Source: Bacteroidota bacterium (GTDB taxonomy: Bacteria > Bacteroidota > Bacteroidia > Chitinophagales > Chitinophagaceae). From it: a stretch of DNA of 64,000 bases. The DNA lies in assembly GCA_018266575.1 (NCBI GenBank), contig JAFEAE010000001.1, positions 143,633-207,632 on the forward strand, in the 5' to 3' direction. Below, one piece after another: positions 34,169 to 43,431 of this stretch. The notes below the pieces were generated by a model. The model was not told the DNA's origin. It ran no database searches and saw only the letters and a list, made by a program, of their open reading frames with translations. How positions within the stretch are numbered: position 1 is the stretch's first letter; every line of letters begins with the position of its first letter. The position numbers and the translations under genes are program-made.

Positions 34169-34363
34169 ATGAACAAAGTCACAACATATTTCAAAGAGTC
34201 TTACAGGGAATTTGTAGAAAAAGTTAGCTGGCCTACATGGCCACAATTGCAGCAATCGGTAGTGATTGTATTGGTTGCAACCGTATTGATCACATTGGTT
34301 GTCGGGCTAATGGACGTGGTATCGAGTTCTATTTTAAAATTGATCTATTCATTCTTTTCATAA
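34169..34363 (+). CDS. secE: Preprotein translocase subunit SecE
   Basis: Essential inner-membrane subunit of SecYEG. The short, single-helix form (64 aa) reads MNKVTTYFKESYREFVEKVS, then WPTWPQLQQS and one transmembrane helix VVIVLVATVLITLVVGLMDVV. I use the ATG at 34169; the upstream in-frame ATG at 34130 lies in the heptad repeat. The stop TAA overlaps the A of the nusG ATG by one base. Confidence 0.95.
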   Translation: MNKVTTYFKESYREFVEKVSWPTWPQLQQSVVIVLVATVLITLVVGLMDVVSSSILKLIYSFFS

Positions 34364-34926
34364 TGGAAACTGCAAATCAAACGGAAACCAAATGGTATGT
34401 GCTTCGTGTAGTAAGTGGCAAGGAGCGCAAAGTGAAAGAATACCTGGATAAGGAAATATCCAGAGGCGGCTGGAGCGAAATCGTGAAACAGGTTTTTCTC
34501 CCCGTGGAGAAAGTGTATAAAGTGCAGAATGGCAAGAAAGTAATGCGTGAGAGGAACTACTATCCGGGGTATGTAATGATAGAAATTAAAGACGGGAAAT
34601 TGAGTGATGATCTTCGTGATACCATAAAGAATACGAATAGTGTTATCCATTTTTTAGGAAAAGAAAACCCGATAGCGCTTCGTAAAGCAGAAGTTAATAA
34701 AATGCTGGGTAAGATGGATGAGATGGCCGAATCCGGTGGAATGAGCATGAGTGAACCATTTATTATCGGGGAAACTATTAAAATTATTGAAGGGCCTTTC
34801 AATGATTTTAACGGTATCATAGAAGAAGTGAACGATGAAAAAAAGAAATTAAAAGTAACGGTGAAAATATTCGGGCGTTCTACCCCTGTGGAATTAAACT
34901 ATATGCAGGTAGAAAAATTAGCCTGA
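34363..34926 (+). CDS. nusG: Transcription termination/antitermination protein NusG
   Basis: Links RNA polymerase to Rho or ribosome. The 187-aa protein begins METANQTETKWYVLRVVSGK (NGN domain, with KVKEYLDKEI and NYYPGYVMIEI) and ends with a KOW domain (GPFNDFNGIIEEVNDEKKK, then VELNYMQVEKL). The ATG at 34363 overlaps the secE stop (TAATG); the longer frame to 34237 is not real, being the secE coding region in another frame. A terminator follows. Confidence 0.96.
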   Translation: METANQTETKWYVLRVVSGKERKVKEYLDKEISRGGWSEIVKQVFLPVEKVYKVQNGKKVMRERNYYPGYVMIEIKDGKLSDDLRDTIKNTNSVIHFLGKENPIALRKAEVNKMLGKMDEMAESGGMSMSEPFIIGETIKIIEGPFNDFNGIIEEVNDEKKKLKVTVKIFGRSTPVELNYMQVEKLA

Positions 34927-34949
34927 TTTTTTGTCAATTAATTGAAAAA

Positions 34950-34974
34950 GGCGCAACAAGATTGCGCCTTTTTT
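34950..34974 (+). terminator. Intrinsic terminator after nusG
   Basis: GGCGCAA-CAAGA-TTGCGCC followed by TTTTTTA; the A-tract before the stem lengthens the pairing. It ends the tRNA-tuf-secE-nusG unit before the L11 genes. Confidence 0.9.
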
Positions 34975-35003
34975 ATTTTCGTTTATACGATAACGTTAGA
35001 AAC

Positions 35004-35032
35004 AAAAAAACCCTCTTGTACAAGAAGGTTTT
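35004..35032 (-). terminator. Intrinsic terminator after the histone H1-like gene
   Basis: Read on the minus strand, AACCTTCTTG-TA-CAAGAGGGTT (one mismatch) is followed by a run of T. It lies 22 bases past the stop of the H1-like gene. Confidence 0.7.
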
Positions 35033-35054
35033 GAAGATATAATGTTGAAAAAAA

Positions 35055-35408
35055 TTAATTTTCGCTGGATGGCATTTCCGGTGCCGGAGTAGTTTCCACA
35101 ACCGGCGCTTCCACAACTGGAGCTGGTGCAGGAGCCGGTGCTGGTGCGGGTTTCGGAGTTGCTTTCTTCACCGGTTTTTTAGCGGGAGCTTTTTTAACCG
35201 CTTTTTTTGCTACTTTCTTCGGAGCTTTTTTCACGGCTTTTTTAGGAGCGGTTTTTTTCTTTGCTGCCTTTTTAGGAGCTGCTTTCTTTTTTGCTGCTTT
35301 CTTTGCTTTTTTCGCTACTTTTTTTACGGCTTTTTTGGGAGCCGCTTTTTTCTTTGCCGCTTTTTTAGGAGCAGCTTTTTTGGCCGACTTTTTCTTTGAC
35401 TTTGCCAT
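35055..35408 (-). CDS. Histone H1-like lysine- and alanine-rich DNA-binding protein
   Basis: A 117-aa protein of very low complexity: after MAKSKKKSAKKAAPKK it repeats short units such as AAKKKAAPKKA and KKAVKK for about 80 residues, then a PAPAPAPAPAP linker and an acidic tail VVEAPVVETTPAPEMPSSEN. It resembles Hc1/Hc2-type H1-like proteins that bind DNA non-specifically and compact the nucleoid. It has its own terminator and lies in reverse between nusG and rplK, splitting two gene sets that are usually joined. Repeat length may vary among strains because of the low complexity. Confidence 0.85.
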   Translation of the reverse strand: MAKSKKKSAKKAAPKKAAKKKAAPKKAVKKVAKKAKKAAKKKAAPKKAAKKKTAPKKAVKKAPKKVAKKAVKKAPAKKPVKKATPKPAPAPAPAPAPVVEAPVVETTPAPEMPSSEN

Positions 35409-35732
35409 AGTTTGTAGTGCGTTTTTTAGTTGTTATGAGAATGATAATGGTGATTATTGGAAAAGTTAGTTAGAAAAATTCAAATAGAAAAAAATGATAA
35501 ATATTTTTCTGCAAAAAAAGTAGAAGAGGAATTTGCAAAATGAATATTTCATATCAATTTGCATTAGCTGACGCAACAAATTCCGGCTTCAGGAAGGCGG
35601 AAAAAATCTCATGAAATCTTTGTTGGGAAGATATTTTGCTATACCTTTGCAACCCCAAACAGAATAGTTCTTTTTGAATAGGAATTTGGGAGTTCCGCTA
35701 AAGGCGGGACGCTAACACCAAAAAAAAGTAAC
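35409..35732. other. Divergent regulatory region between the H1-like gene and rplK
   Basis: A 324-bp gap holding promoters for both strands. The plus-strand promoter for rplK is described separately. A short inverted repeat around GTTCCGC-TAAA-GGCGGGAC (35693-35711) precedes the rplK start and could pair in the leader. No gene is seen. Confidence 0.45.
35619..35649 (+). promoter_or_regulatory. Putative promoter of the rplK operon
   Basis: TTTG at 35619-35622 and TACCTTTG at 35642-35649, spaced 19 bases, match the Bacteroidota consensus. Confidence 0.65.
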
Positions 35733-36176
35733 ATGGCTAAAGAAATTACAGGTTATGTCAAGTTGCAGGTAAAAGGCGGCCAAGCCAATCCTGCCCCCCC
35801 GATCGGCCCGGCATTGGGTTCAAAAGGGATCAACATTATGGAGTTCTGCAAGCAGTTCAATGCAAGAACGCAGGACAAAATGGGGAAAGTCCTTCCCGTA
35901 TTAATCACAGTTTATAACGACAAGTCTTTCGACTTTATCATCAAGACTCCTCCGGCTGCAGTACAGTTGCTGGAAGCAGCCAAGGTCCAAAGCGGTTCAA
36001 AAGAGCCTAATCGTAATAAAGTTGGAAAAGTTACCTGGGTACAGGTAGAAGCAATAGCAAAGGATAAAATGCCTGACCTCAATTGCTTCACTGTAGAAAG
36101 TGCTATGCGCATGGTAGCTGGCACGGCACGCAGCATGGGTATTAATGTAGATGGTAAAGCCCCATGGGATAAATAA
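35733..36176 (+). CDS. rplK: 50S ribosomal protein uL11
   Basis: The 147-aa protein forms the GTPase-associated stalk base with L10. Signature: [20 protein letters not shown] at residues 9-28 and the C-terminal [23 protein letters not shown] follows TAACACC...AAGTAAC; the operon continues to rplA 26 bases on. Confidence 0.99.
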   Translation: MAKEITGYVKLQVKGGQANPAPPIGPALGSKGINIMEFCKQFNARTQDKMGKVLPVLITVYNDKSFDFIIKTPPAAVQLLEAAKVQSGSKEPNRNKVGKVTWVQVEAIAKDKMPDLNCFTVESAMRMVAGTARSMGINVDGKAPWDK

Positions 36177-36202
36177 TTCTGTAACAAAAAAATTATTACG
36201 AA

Positions 36203-36898
36203 ATGGCTATCGCTAAAAAAAGAAAAGTTGCAACCGGCAAGGTTGACAAAAATAAATTCTACTCACTTAAAGATGCTTCATCTTTAGTGAAAGAAGTAAA
36301 TACAACAAAATTCGATTCATCTGTTGACCTTCATGTACGCCTTGGTGTAGACCCTAAAAAGGCTGACCAGTCTATCCGTGGCACCGTTAGTTTGCCACAT
36401 GGCACAGGTAAAACAAAAAGGGTGTTGGTGCTTTGCACCCCGGATAAAGAAGCAGATGCAAAAGCTGCTGGTGCTGATTTTGTGGGACTCGATGAATTTA
36501 TTCAGAAGATTGAAGGTGGCTGGGTTGATATAGATGTAATCGTTGCTACACCGGCAGTAATGCCTAAGATCGGAAGATTGGGTAAAGTATTAGGTCCCCG
36601 TAACCTGATGCCAAACCCTAAAACCGGAACAGTTACCAACGATGTAGCTGCAGCAGTTAATGAAGTAAAAGGTGGTAAAATTGCATTTAAAGTAGATAAG
36701 GCCGGCATTATTCACGCTTCGATAGGCCGTGTTAGTTTCAGCCCTGAAAAGATCGCTGAAAACAGCCAGGAATTATTGAATGCGATCATCAAAGCGAAAC
36801 CTGCTACTGCTAAAGGTACTTACCTGAAAAGCGTTTTCATGGCAAGCACGATGAGCCCTGGTATTGCAATTGACACAAAAGCATTTATTCATAACTGA
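36203..36898 (+). CDS. rplA: 50S ribosomal protein uL1
   Basis: The 231-aa L1 stalk protein; also a translational autorepressor in other bacteria. Clear motifs include [38 protein letters not shown] [20 protein letters not shown] and [12 protein letters not shown]. It lies between rplK and rplJ. Confidence 0.99.
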   Translation: MAIAKKRKVATGKVDKNKFYSLKDASSLVKEVNTTKFDSSVDLHVRLGVDPKKADQSIRGTVSLPHGTGKTKRVLVLCTPDKEADAKAAGADFVGLDEFIQKIEGGWVDIDVIVATPAVMPKIGRLGKVLGPRNLMPNPKTGTVTNDVAAAVNEVKGGKIAFKVDKAGIIHASIGRVSFSPEKIAENSQELLNAIIKAKPATAKGTYLKSVFMASTMSPGIAIDTKAFIHN

Positions 36899-36940
36899 TT
36901 TATCTAACTATTTCTGCATCGGCAGAAAAAAATAAGAGAT

Positions 36941-37471
36941 ATGAACAAAGATCAAAAAAACGAAGTAATTGAACTGTTGAAAGGCAAGTTCTCTCAATAT
37001 AACAACTTCTATGTTGCCAACACAGAGTCACTGACAGTTGAACAGGTTGGTAAACTGCGCCGTATTTGTTTCAACAAAAATGTTGAAATGAAAGTGGCAA
37101 AAAATACGCTTATTAAAAAAGCATTGGAAAGCCTGGATGAAAAAAGATATACAGGAGTTTACGAATCTTTAAATGGCGTTACAGCATTGTTGTTTTCAGA
37201 AAATGCAAAAGAACCTGCATTGATCATAAGCAGTTTCCGTAGTGATAGCAAAACGGAATTGCCGGTTCTTAAAGCAGCATTCATCGATGGCGATGTATTT
37301 GAAGGCAACGATCAGTTGAAAGCATTGACCACATTGAAAAGCAAGCAAGACCTTATTGGCGAAATTATCGGGTTGTTGCAGTCTCCTGCAAAGAATGTTA
37401 TCAGCGGCCTGAATGCAGGAAGCAAATTAGCAGGATTGGTGCAGGCATTGGAAGCGAAAGCTGCGAATTAA
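36941..37471 (+). CDS. rplJ: 50S ribosomal protein uL10
   Basis: The 176-aa stalk protein that holds L7/L12 dimers. MNKDQKNEVIELLKGKFSQY with TVEQVGKLRRICFNKNVEMK and the C-terminal helix GLNAGSKLAGLVQALEAKAA fit. Its stop is followed at once by a heptad repeat, which separates it from rplL. Confidence 0.98.
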   Translation: MNKDQKNEVIELLKGKFSQYNNFYVANTESLTVEQVGKLRRICFNKNVEMKVAKNTLIKKALESLDEKRYTGVYESLNGVTALLFSENAKEPALIISSFRSDSKTELPVLKAAFIDGDVFEGNDQLKALTTLKSKQDLIGEIIGLLQSPAKNVISGLNAGSKLAGLVQALEAKAAN

Positions 37472-37542
37472 TCGCTCAATTTGAAAATTTCTCAATTGCG
37501 CAATTCATTTTCACATTGCACAATTTTCAAATTTTCACATTT
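37472..37542. repeat. Heptad-periodic inverted repeat (locus 12) between rplJ and rplL
   Basis: Left arm 37472-37505 follows the rplJ stop directly; right arm 37506-37542 is its opposite-sense version (shared AATTTGAAAATT core, words GCTCAAT, CACATTG). Almost no loop. It could affect the L10:L12 expression ratio. Confidence 0.75.
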
Positions 37543-37642
37543 ATAAAAACCCAAGTCTTTAGGGTAATATAAAGGCAAATTTTTTTAAACCGTCCGCCGG
37601 AGTTTCACAAGAGGCAATGAAGGCGGAAAAAATTTAACAAAC

Positions 37643-38023
37643 ATGGCAGACTTAAAAGCATTTGCAGAACAGTTAGTAGGATTAACTGTAAAAGAAGTAA
37701 ACGAATTAGCAAAAATCCTTAAAGAAGAATACGGTATTGAACCGGCTGCTGCAGCTGTAGCTGTTGCTGCAGGTCCTGCTGCAGGTGGTGGTGCTCCTGC
37801 TGCTGAAGAAAAAACAGCATTCAACGTAATCCTGAAAAGTGGCGGTGCTAACAAATTAAACGTTGTTAAGATCGTGAAAGAATTGACAGGATTGGGCTTG
37901 AAAGAAGCTAAAGACTTAGTAGACGGCGCTCCAAAACCAGTTAAAGAAGGTGTTAGCAAAGCTGATGCTGATGCATTGGTTGCTAAACTGAAAGAAGCTG
38001 GTGCTGAAGTAGAAGTTCAGTAA
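37643..38023 (+). CDS. rplL: 50S ribosomal protein bL12 (L7/L12)
   Basis: The 126-aa stalk protein: N-terminal dimerisation helices ([20 protein letters not shown]), an Ala/Gly hinge ([20 protein letters not shown]) and the C-terminal factor-binding domain ([20 protein letters not shown] to GAEVEVQ). A terminator follows before rpoB. Confidence 0.99.
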   Translation: MADLKAFAEQLVGLTVKEVNELAKILKEEYGIEPAAAAVAVAAGPAAGGGAPAAEEKTAFNVILKSGGANKLNVVKIVKELTGLGLKEAKDLVDGAPKPVKEGVSKADADALVAKLKEAGAEVEVQ

Positions 38024-38045
38024 TCACCGTTTTCAGATATTTTTC

Positions 38046-38072
38046 AACCCCGGTTCAACCCCGGGGTTTTTG
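38046..38072 (+). terminator. Hairpin terminator or attenuator between rplL and rpoB
   Basis: AACCCCGG-TTCAACC-CCGGGGTT followed by a T-run. It would stop or reduce read-through from the L10/L12 genes into rpoB. Confidence 0.85.
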
Positions 38073-38105
38073 ACTTTTTGCAAAACCGCTTAAAGTAAAG
38101 ATTTA

Positions 38106-38135
38106 TTGCTAATTCAGCTTTATTCGTTACCTTTG
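38106..38135 (+). promoter_or_regulatory. Putative promoter of rpoB
   Basis: TTG at 38106-38108 and TACCTTTG at 38128-38135, spaced 19 bases, give rpoB its own start after the terminator; a leader of about 130 nt precedes the ATG. Confidence 0.6.
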
Positions 38136-38271
38136 CTGTCCTTTTGTATGGCCTTAATAGCAATAATCATCTGACAATTTTTGGAAGAAACCCACGGGGA
38201 CGTAAGTTCTCAACGCTTTTATTGTTATAAAGAATTAGAAGTTCGAACATTTAAAACCGGTTTTAAACAAT

Positions 38272-41200
38272 ATGTCTTCAACAAAATTGCAAAGCAGGGT
38301 CAATTTCGGAAAGATTAAACATCTTGCTGAAACTCCCGACCTTCTCGAAGTACAGATCCAGTCGTTTAAAGAATTTTTCCAGTTAGAAACAACTCCCGAC
38401 AAACGTAACATTGAAGGTTTGTTCCGGGTGTTCAAAGAAAATTTCCCGATCACAGATACGCGGAATATTTTCATGCTGGAATTCCTGGATTATTTTATTG
38501 ACCCGCCCCGTTATACCATTGAAGAGTGTATGGAGCGTGGATTGACTTATGCTGTTCCTCTGAAAGCAAAGCTTCGCCTGAGCTGTAATGATGAAGAGCA
38601 TGTGGATTTCCAGACCATCGTTCAGGATGTATTTCTTGGTAACATTCCTTATATGACCCCACGCGGCACATTCGTGATTAATGGTGCTGAACGTGTTGTC
38701 GTTTCTCAATTACATCGTTCACCAGGTGTATTCTTCGGGCAATCTATTCATCCCAACGGAACAAAGATTTACTCTGCAAGGGTAATCCCTTTTAAAGGTG
38801 CGTGGATGGAGTTTGCAACAGACATCAACAATGTGATGTATGCTTACATCGACCGTAAGAAAAAATTCCCCGTAACTACATTATTGCGTTCTATCGGTTA
38901 CGAAACAGATAAAGATATTCTTGAACTGTTCGGTATGGCCGACGAAGTGCATGGAGATAAAAAATCTTTACAAAAATATCTTGGCAAAAAATTAGCTGCA
39001 CGTGTGTTAAGAACATGGGTAGAAGATTTTGTGGATGAAGATACCGGTGAAGTAGTTTCCATCGAACGTAATGAAGTGGTATTGGAACGCGATACAATTC
39101 TCGATGAAGAAGCAATCGATATGATCGTTGAAATGGATGTGAAGAGTGTATTCGTTCAGAAAGAAGATGTAGGTGGTGATTACGCGATTATTTACAACAC
39201 ACTTAATAAAGATACTTCTAACTCTGAGTTGGAAGCTGTTCAACATATCTATCGTCAATTACGTGGCGCTGATGCCCCGGATGATGAAACAGCCCGTGGT
39301 ATCATCGACAAATTATTCTTCAGCGACAAACGTTACGATCTCGGCGAAGTTGGCCGTTATAAGATCAACCGCAAATTGAATCTTAATCAGCCGCTGGACC
39401 AGAAAACGTTGACGAAAGAAGATATGATCGAGATCATCAAGTATCTTGTTCGTCTTACCAATGCAAAAGCGGAAATCGATGATATCGATCACCTGAGCAA
39501 CCGCCGTGTTCGTACAGTGGGTGAACAATTATATGCTCAATTCGGTGTTGGTCTTGCACGTATGGCAAGAACGATCCGTGAAAGAATGAACGTGCGTGAT
39601 AATGAAGTATTCACTCCCGTTGATCTGATCAATGCAAGAACATTATCTTCTGTGATCAATTCATTCTTCGGCACATCTCAGTTATCACAATTCCTCGATC
39701 AGACAAACCCGTTGAGTGAGATCACTCACAAACGCCGTATTTCTGCACTTGGTCCCGGTGGTTTAAGCCGTGAACGCGCAGGTTTCGAAGTTCGTGACGT
39801 ACACTATTCTCACTACGGCCGTTTATGTACGATCGAAACTCCGGAAGGTCCAAACATCGGTTTGATATCTACATTGTGCGTTCATGCTAAGATCAATGAA
39901 ATGGGTTTCATTGAAACTCCTTATCACAAAGTACATGATGGTAAAGTTGAATTGAAAAAATTGACTTACCTCAGCGCAGAAGAAGAAGATGTAGCGAAGA
40001 TCGCGCAGGCAAACGTGCCTTTGGATGAAAAAGGAAATTTCGTAGAAGAGAAAATCGTTTCCCGTCAAACAGGTGATTTCCCGATCCTTGATAAGAACGA
40101 AGTAGAATTTATGGATGTTGCCCCGAATCAGATCGTTGGTTTGAGTGCTTCATTGATTCCATTCCTTGAGCATGATGATGCGAACCGTGCATTGATGGGA
40201 TCAAACATGCAACGCCAGGCAGTTCCGCTGATCCGTCCTGAAATGCCGATCGTAGGTACAGGGCTTGAGGCAAAAGCTGCACGTGATGCACGTATCCAGA
40301 TCCACTCTGAAGGCGAAGGTGTAGTTGAGTTTGTTGATGCAAACGAAATTCATGTTCGTTACGAAAGAAATGAAGTTCAAAAATTAGTAAGCTTTGAAGA
40401 TGATCTTAAAGTATACAAGCTTACTAAATTCATAAAAACAAACCAGGAAACTTGTATCAATCTTAAACCTGCTGTTAAAAAAGGACAGCGTGTTAAAGAA
40501 GGCGATTTCCTAACAGAAGGATACGCTGTACAAGCTGGTGAAATGGCGCTCGGACGCAACCTGAAAGTGGCATTCATGCCATGGAAAGGGTACAACTTCG
40601 AAGATGCTATTGTGATCAGTGAAAAAGTTGTTCGTGAAGATTTGTTCACTTCTGTTCACATTTCTGAATATGAACTTGAAGTGCGCGACACTAAATTAGG
40701 TGAAGAAGAATTGACACCGGATATCCCGAACGTTTCTGAAGAGGCAACGAAAGACCTTGACGAAAACGGTATTATCCGCGTAGGTGCGCAGATCAAGGAA
40801 GGTGACATCTTAATTGGTAAAATCACACCGAAAGGTGAAAGCGACCCAACCCCGGAAGAAAAATTGTTGCGTGCGATTTTCGGTGATAAAGCAGGCGACG
40901 CAAAAGATGCTTCACTGAAAGCTCCAAGCGGAACAGAGGGTGTGGTGATCAATAAAAAATTATTCCAACGTGCTAAAAAAGATAAGAATGCAAAAGTGCG
41001 TGAGAAAGCAGCATTGGATAAGATCGAGAAAGTGCACGAGAAAAATGTTACTGACCTGATGGACGTTTTATTGAACAAATTGCAGGTGTTGTTGAAAGAC
41101 CATACTTCTGCAGGTGTTAATAATAACTTCGGTGAAGTACAGATCGGTAAGGGTGCAAAATTCACAGCGAAAAATTTATCGGGCATAGATTATCTCAACG

Positions 41201-42075
41201 TAAATCCGTTGGGTTGGTCTGGCGATGCAAAAGTGGATGACCTGATCAACGTGTTATTGCACAACTACAGCATCAAATACAATGAAGAGCTTGGACGTTA
41301 CAAGAGAGAAAAATTCAACATTTCCATCGGGGATGAATTGCCTGCAGGTGTGTTGAAACTGGCTAAAGTTTATCTCGCTGTAAAACGTAAGTTGAAAGTG
41401 GGAGATAAGATGGCAGGTCGTCACGGAAATAAAGGGATCGTTGCAAAAATCGTACGTGCGGAAGATATGCCATTCCTCGAAGACGGAACACCAGTTGACG
41501 TTGTATTGAACCCGCTTGGTGTGCCTTCACGTATGAACCTCGGGCAGATATATGAAACTGTTCTTGGTTGGGCAGGTGAAAAATTAGGACTGAAATTTGC
41601 CACCCCAATATTTGACGGTGCTACTGTTGAAGAAATTGCAGAACACATCGAAAGAGCTGGTTTGCCAAGTTTCGGCCACACTTACCTGTATGACGGGGAA
41701 ACCGGCGAACGTTTTGACCAGAAAGCTACTGTAGGTATAATTTATATCATTAAATTACACCACATGGTTGATGATAAAATGCACGCACGTTCTATCGGGC
41801 CGTACAGTTTGATCACACAACAGCCATTAGGCGGTAAAGCTCAGTTTGGCGGACAACGTTTCGGGGAAATGGAAGTTTGGGCGCTTGAAGCTTATGGTGC
41901 ATCCAACATATTACAAGAATTGTTAACTTTGAAGTCGGATGACATCATTGGCCGTGCTAAAACGTACGAAGCAATTGTGAAAGGAGATAATATTCCACGT
42001 GCCGGAATCCCTGAATCATTCAACGTATTGGTTCATGAATTGAGAGGATTGGGATTAGACCTTAAATTTGATTAA
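38272..42075 (+). CDS. rpoB: DNA-directed RNA polymerase subunit beta
   Basis: The 1,267-aa catalytic beta subunit. Landmarks: [20 protein letters not shown] at the start; the rifampicin region with [20 protein letters not shown] and [20 protein letters not shown] (near 480-510); [46 protein letters not shown]; and the ending [20 protein letters not shown]. It is complete. rpoC, which almost always follows rpoB, is missing: a terminator and then a LacI gene in reverse come next. The wild-type-like SQ, D, H and S residues of the rif pocket are present. Confidence 0.99.
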   Translation: MSSTKLQSRVNFGKIKHLAETPDLLEVQIQSFKEFFQLETTPDKRNIEGLFRVFKENFPITDTRNIFMLEFLDYFIDPPRYTIEECMERGLTYAVPLKAKLRLSCNDEEHVDFQTIVQDVFLGNIPYMTPRGTFVINGAERVVVSQLHRSPGVFFGQSIHPNGTKIYSARVIPFKGAWMEFATDINNVMYAYIDRKKKFPVTTLLRSIGYETDKDILELFGMADEVHGDKKSLQKYLGKKLAARVLRTWVEDFVDEDTGEVVSIERNEVVLERDTILDEEAIDMIVEMDVKSVFVQKEDVGGDYAIIYNTLNKDTSNSELEAVQHIYRQLRGADAPDDETARGIIDKLFFSDKRYDLGEVGRYKINRKLNLNQPLDQKTLTKEDMIEIIKYLVRLTNAKAEIDDIDHLSNRRVRTVGEQLYAQFGVGLARMARTIRERMNVRDNEVFTPVDLINARTLSSVINSFFGTSQLSQFLDQTNPLSEITHKRRISALGPGGLSRERAGFEVRDVHYSHYGRLCTIETPEGPNIGLISTLCVHAKINEMGFIETPYHKVHDGKVELKKLTYLSAEEEDVAKIAQANVPLDEKGNFVEEKIVSRQTGDFPILDKNEVEFMDVAPNQIVGLSASLIPFLEHDDANRALMGSNMQRQAVPLIRPEMPIVGTGLEAKAARDARIQIHSEGEGVVEFVDANEIHVRYERNEVQKLVSFEDDLKVYKLTKFIKTNQETCINLKPAVKKGQRVKEGDFLTEGYAVQAGEMALGRNLKVAFMPWKGYNFEDAIVISEKVVREDLFTSVHISEYELEVRDTKLGEEELTPDIPNVSEEATKDLDENGIIRVGAQIKEGDILIGKITPKGESDPTPEEKLLRAIFGDKAGDAKDASLKAPSGTEGVVINKKLFQRAKKDKNAKVREKAALDKIEKVHEKNVTDLMDVLLNKLQVLLKDHTSAGVNNNFGEVQIGKGAKFTAKNLSGIDYLNVNPLGWSGDAKVDDLINVLLHNYSIKYNEELGRYKREKFNISIGDELPAGVLKLAKVYLAVKRKLKVGDKMAGRHGNKGIVAKIVRAEDMPFLEDGTPVDVVLNPLGVPSRMNLGQIYETVLGWAGEKLGLKFATPIFDGATVEEIAEHIERAGLPSFGHTYLYDGETGERFDQKATVGIIYIIKLHHMVDDKMHARSIGPYSLITQQPLGGKAQFGGQRFGEMEVWALEAYGASNILQELLTLKSDDIIGRAKTYEAIVKGDNIPRAGIPESFNVLVHELRGLGLDLKFD

Positions 42076-42107
42076 TACGCATTCTCGCTAACTGATGAAC
42101 AATACAC

Positions 42108-42136
42108 AGCCATTCACGAAAGTGGATGGCTTTTTT
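42108..42136 (+). terminator. Intrinsic terminator after rpoB
   Basis: AGCCATTCAC-GAAA-GTGGATGGCT (one G-T pair) followed by six T. It ends the rpoB transcript 33 bases after the stop. Confidence 0.9.
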
Positions 42137-42271
42137 ATTGGTGAAATTATATTCAGTGTTTCGGCACCTCTGTGGCAAATTTATCTTCAGGTTTTATAGC
42201 CACTGAAACACAGAAGCACTGAAAACCCGGTTATAAAATCTATTTAGTATCCGGTTAAAGTCTAATTGATA

Positions 42272-43282
42272 TTATAAACTTGATTTTCGGATTGTAAGTA
42301 CTGATGGTAATACCACCTGTTGCTTCCGTATCTGAAAATTTGGTTTCTCCAACGCTTTGAATAATAAAGCTGCCGCGGCTTCGCCCATTTTATATGCAGG
42401 TTGGGTGATTGTAGTTAATGCAGGATCCAATATAAATGCTGAAGCAAGATTCGAGAAACTTACGATCTTTACTTTTGCCGGGATTTTCAATCCTAATTCT
42501 TTACATACCGCATAAACAGGTATTGTCAGTTTTTCTACCGAAATAATAATTCCATCCGGCTTTGGATTAACGCTCATTCTTTTCTTTATAATATCAAAAT
42601 TTTTATACTCATCATTCGAGCAATACACGATATCATTTTCCGACATTTTCAAACGGTGATCCATAAGTGCTTTTTTAAAACCATCCATTCGTTTATTGAT
42701 GATCGAAAGATCTTCTGAAATGGATAAATAAATTATCCGCTTGCACTTTTTTTCTATCAGGTGTTTTGTTGCAATATATCCACTCTCAAAATCATTCGTA
42801 GTCACTTTTGCCGTTTCGATATCATCAAACACCCTGTCAAAAAAAACCACAGGTACATCACTTGAAAGCAACTCACAAATATGTGTACTGTCTTTTGTTT
42901 CGCTGGTTACAGAGATCAAAACACCATCAACCCTTCCACTTTTAAAATCATTTAATATTTCTTTCTCTTTTAAAAAATTTTCGTGAGTAAGATAAATGAG
43001 CACATGGTATCCTTTTGTTTGCGCTACCGATTCAATACCATTAATTGCGAGGGAAAAAAAGCTGTCTGCAACTTCCGGCAGTACAACAGCTATCGTTTTG
43101 CTTTTTCGTTTGCGTAAACTGCTAGCGTAAGGATTAACTACGTAATTTAATTTTTTCGCAAGCTCATGGACACGCAGCTTTGTTTCGCTGCTTATCTCAT
43201 GGCTATCCTTCAACGCTTTTGAAACAGTGCCGGTGGAGAGTTTCAGTTCTTTCGCCAGGGTTTTAATGGTAACGTTGCTCAT
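42272..43282 (-). CDS. LacI family transcriptional regulator
   Basis: A 336-aa repressor-type protein. The N-terminal helix-turn-helix reads IKTLAKELKLSTGTVSKALK with the hinge helix NPYASSLRKRKSKTIAVVLP. A periplasmic-binding-protein-like ligand domain follows (SFFSLAINGIESVAQTKGYH, GRVDGVLISV, VPVVFFDRVFDD, LTTITQPAYKMGEAAAALLF). It diverges from the myo-inositol oxygenase gene with a palindromic operator candidate between them, so it probably controls that gene; the inducer is unknown. Confidence 0.93.
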   Translation of the reverse strand: MSNVTIKTLAKELKLSTGTVSKALKDSHEISSETKLRVHELAKKLNYVVNPYASSLRKRKSKTIAVVLPEVADSFFSLAINGIESVAQTKGYHVLIYLTHENFLKEKEILNDFKSGRVDGVLISVTSETKDSTHICELLSSDVPVVFFDRVFDDIETAKVTTNDFESGYIATKHLIEKKCKRIIYLSISEDLSIINKRMDGFKKALMDHRLKMSENDIVYCSNDEYKNFDIIKKRMSVNPKPDGIIISVEKLTIPVYAVCKELGLKIPAKVKIVSFSNLASAFILDPALTTITQPAYKMGEAAAALLFKALEKPNFQIRKQQVVLPSVLTIRKSSL

Positions 43283-43331
43283 TCACGCTTCATTTTAAAA
43301 CGGGATTTGCAGGTAAGTTACTAATAATTTA

Positions 43332-43345
43332 CGCAACCGGTTTCG
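43332..43345. promoter_or_regulatory. Candidate LacI-type operator
   Basis: CGCAACCGGTTTCG is an imperfect palindrome around the centre CG, with a perfect AACCGGTT core, as LacI/GalR operators usually are. A second palindrome, CAACGTTG, lies at 43363-43370. Both are between the divergent LacI and inositol oxygenase starts. Confidence 0.5.
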
Positions 43346-43431
43346 CAAATAAACATCATTAGCAACGTTGAATATGTATGATAAAATATACAACTTAGTG
43401 TTCAAAATATTAATTAGATAACTCTTGTTGT

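Noticed and set aside
34237..34362. Upstream extension of nusG
   Set aside because: It is the secE coding region in another frame; NusG homology begins at the ATG at 34363.
35055..35408. H1-like frame as a low-complexity artefact
   Set aside because: It has a clean ATG, a structured tail, its own terminator and a divergent promoter region, so I kept it as a gene.
40656..41186. Minus-strand frame of 176 codons inside rpoB
   Set aside because: Serine- and phenylalanine-rich shadow of a highly conserved gene.
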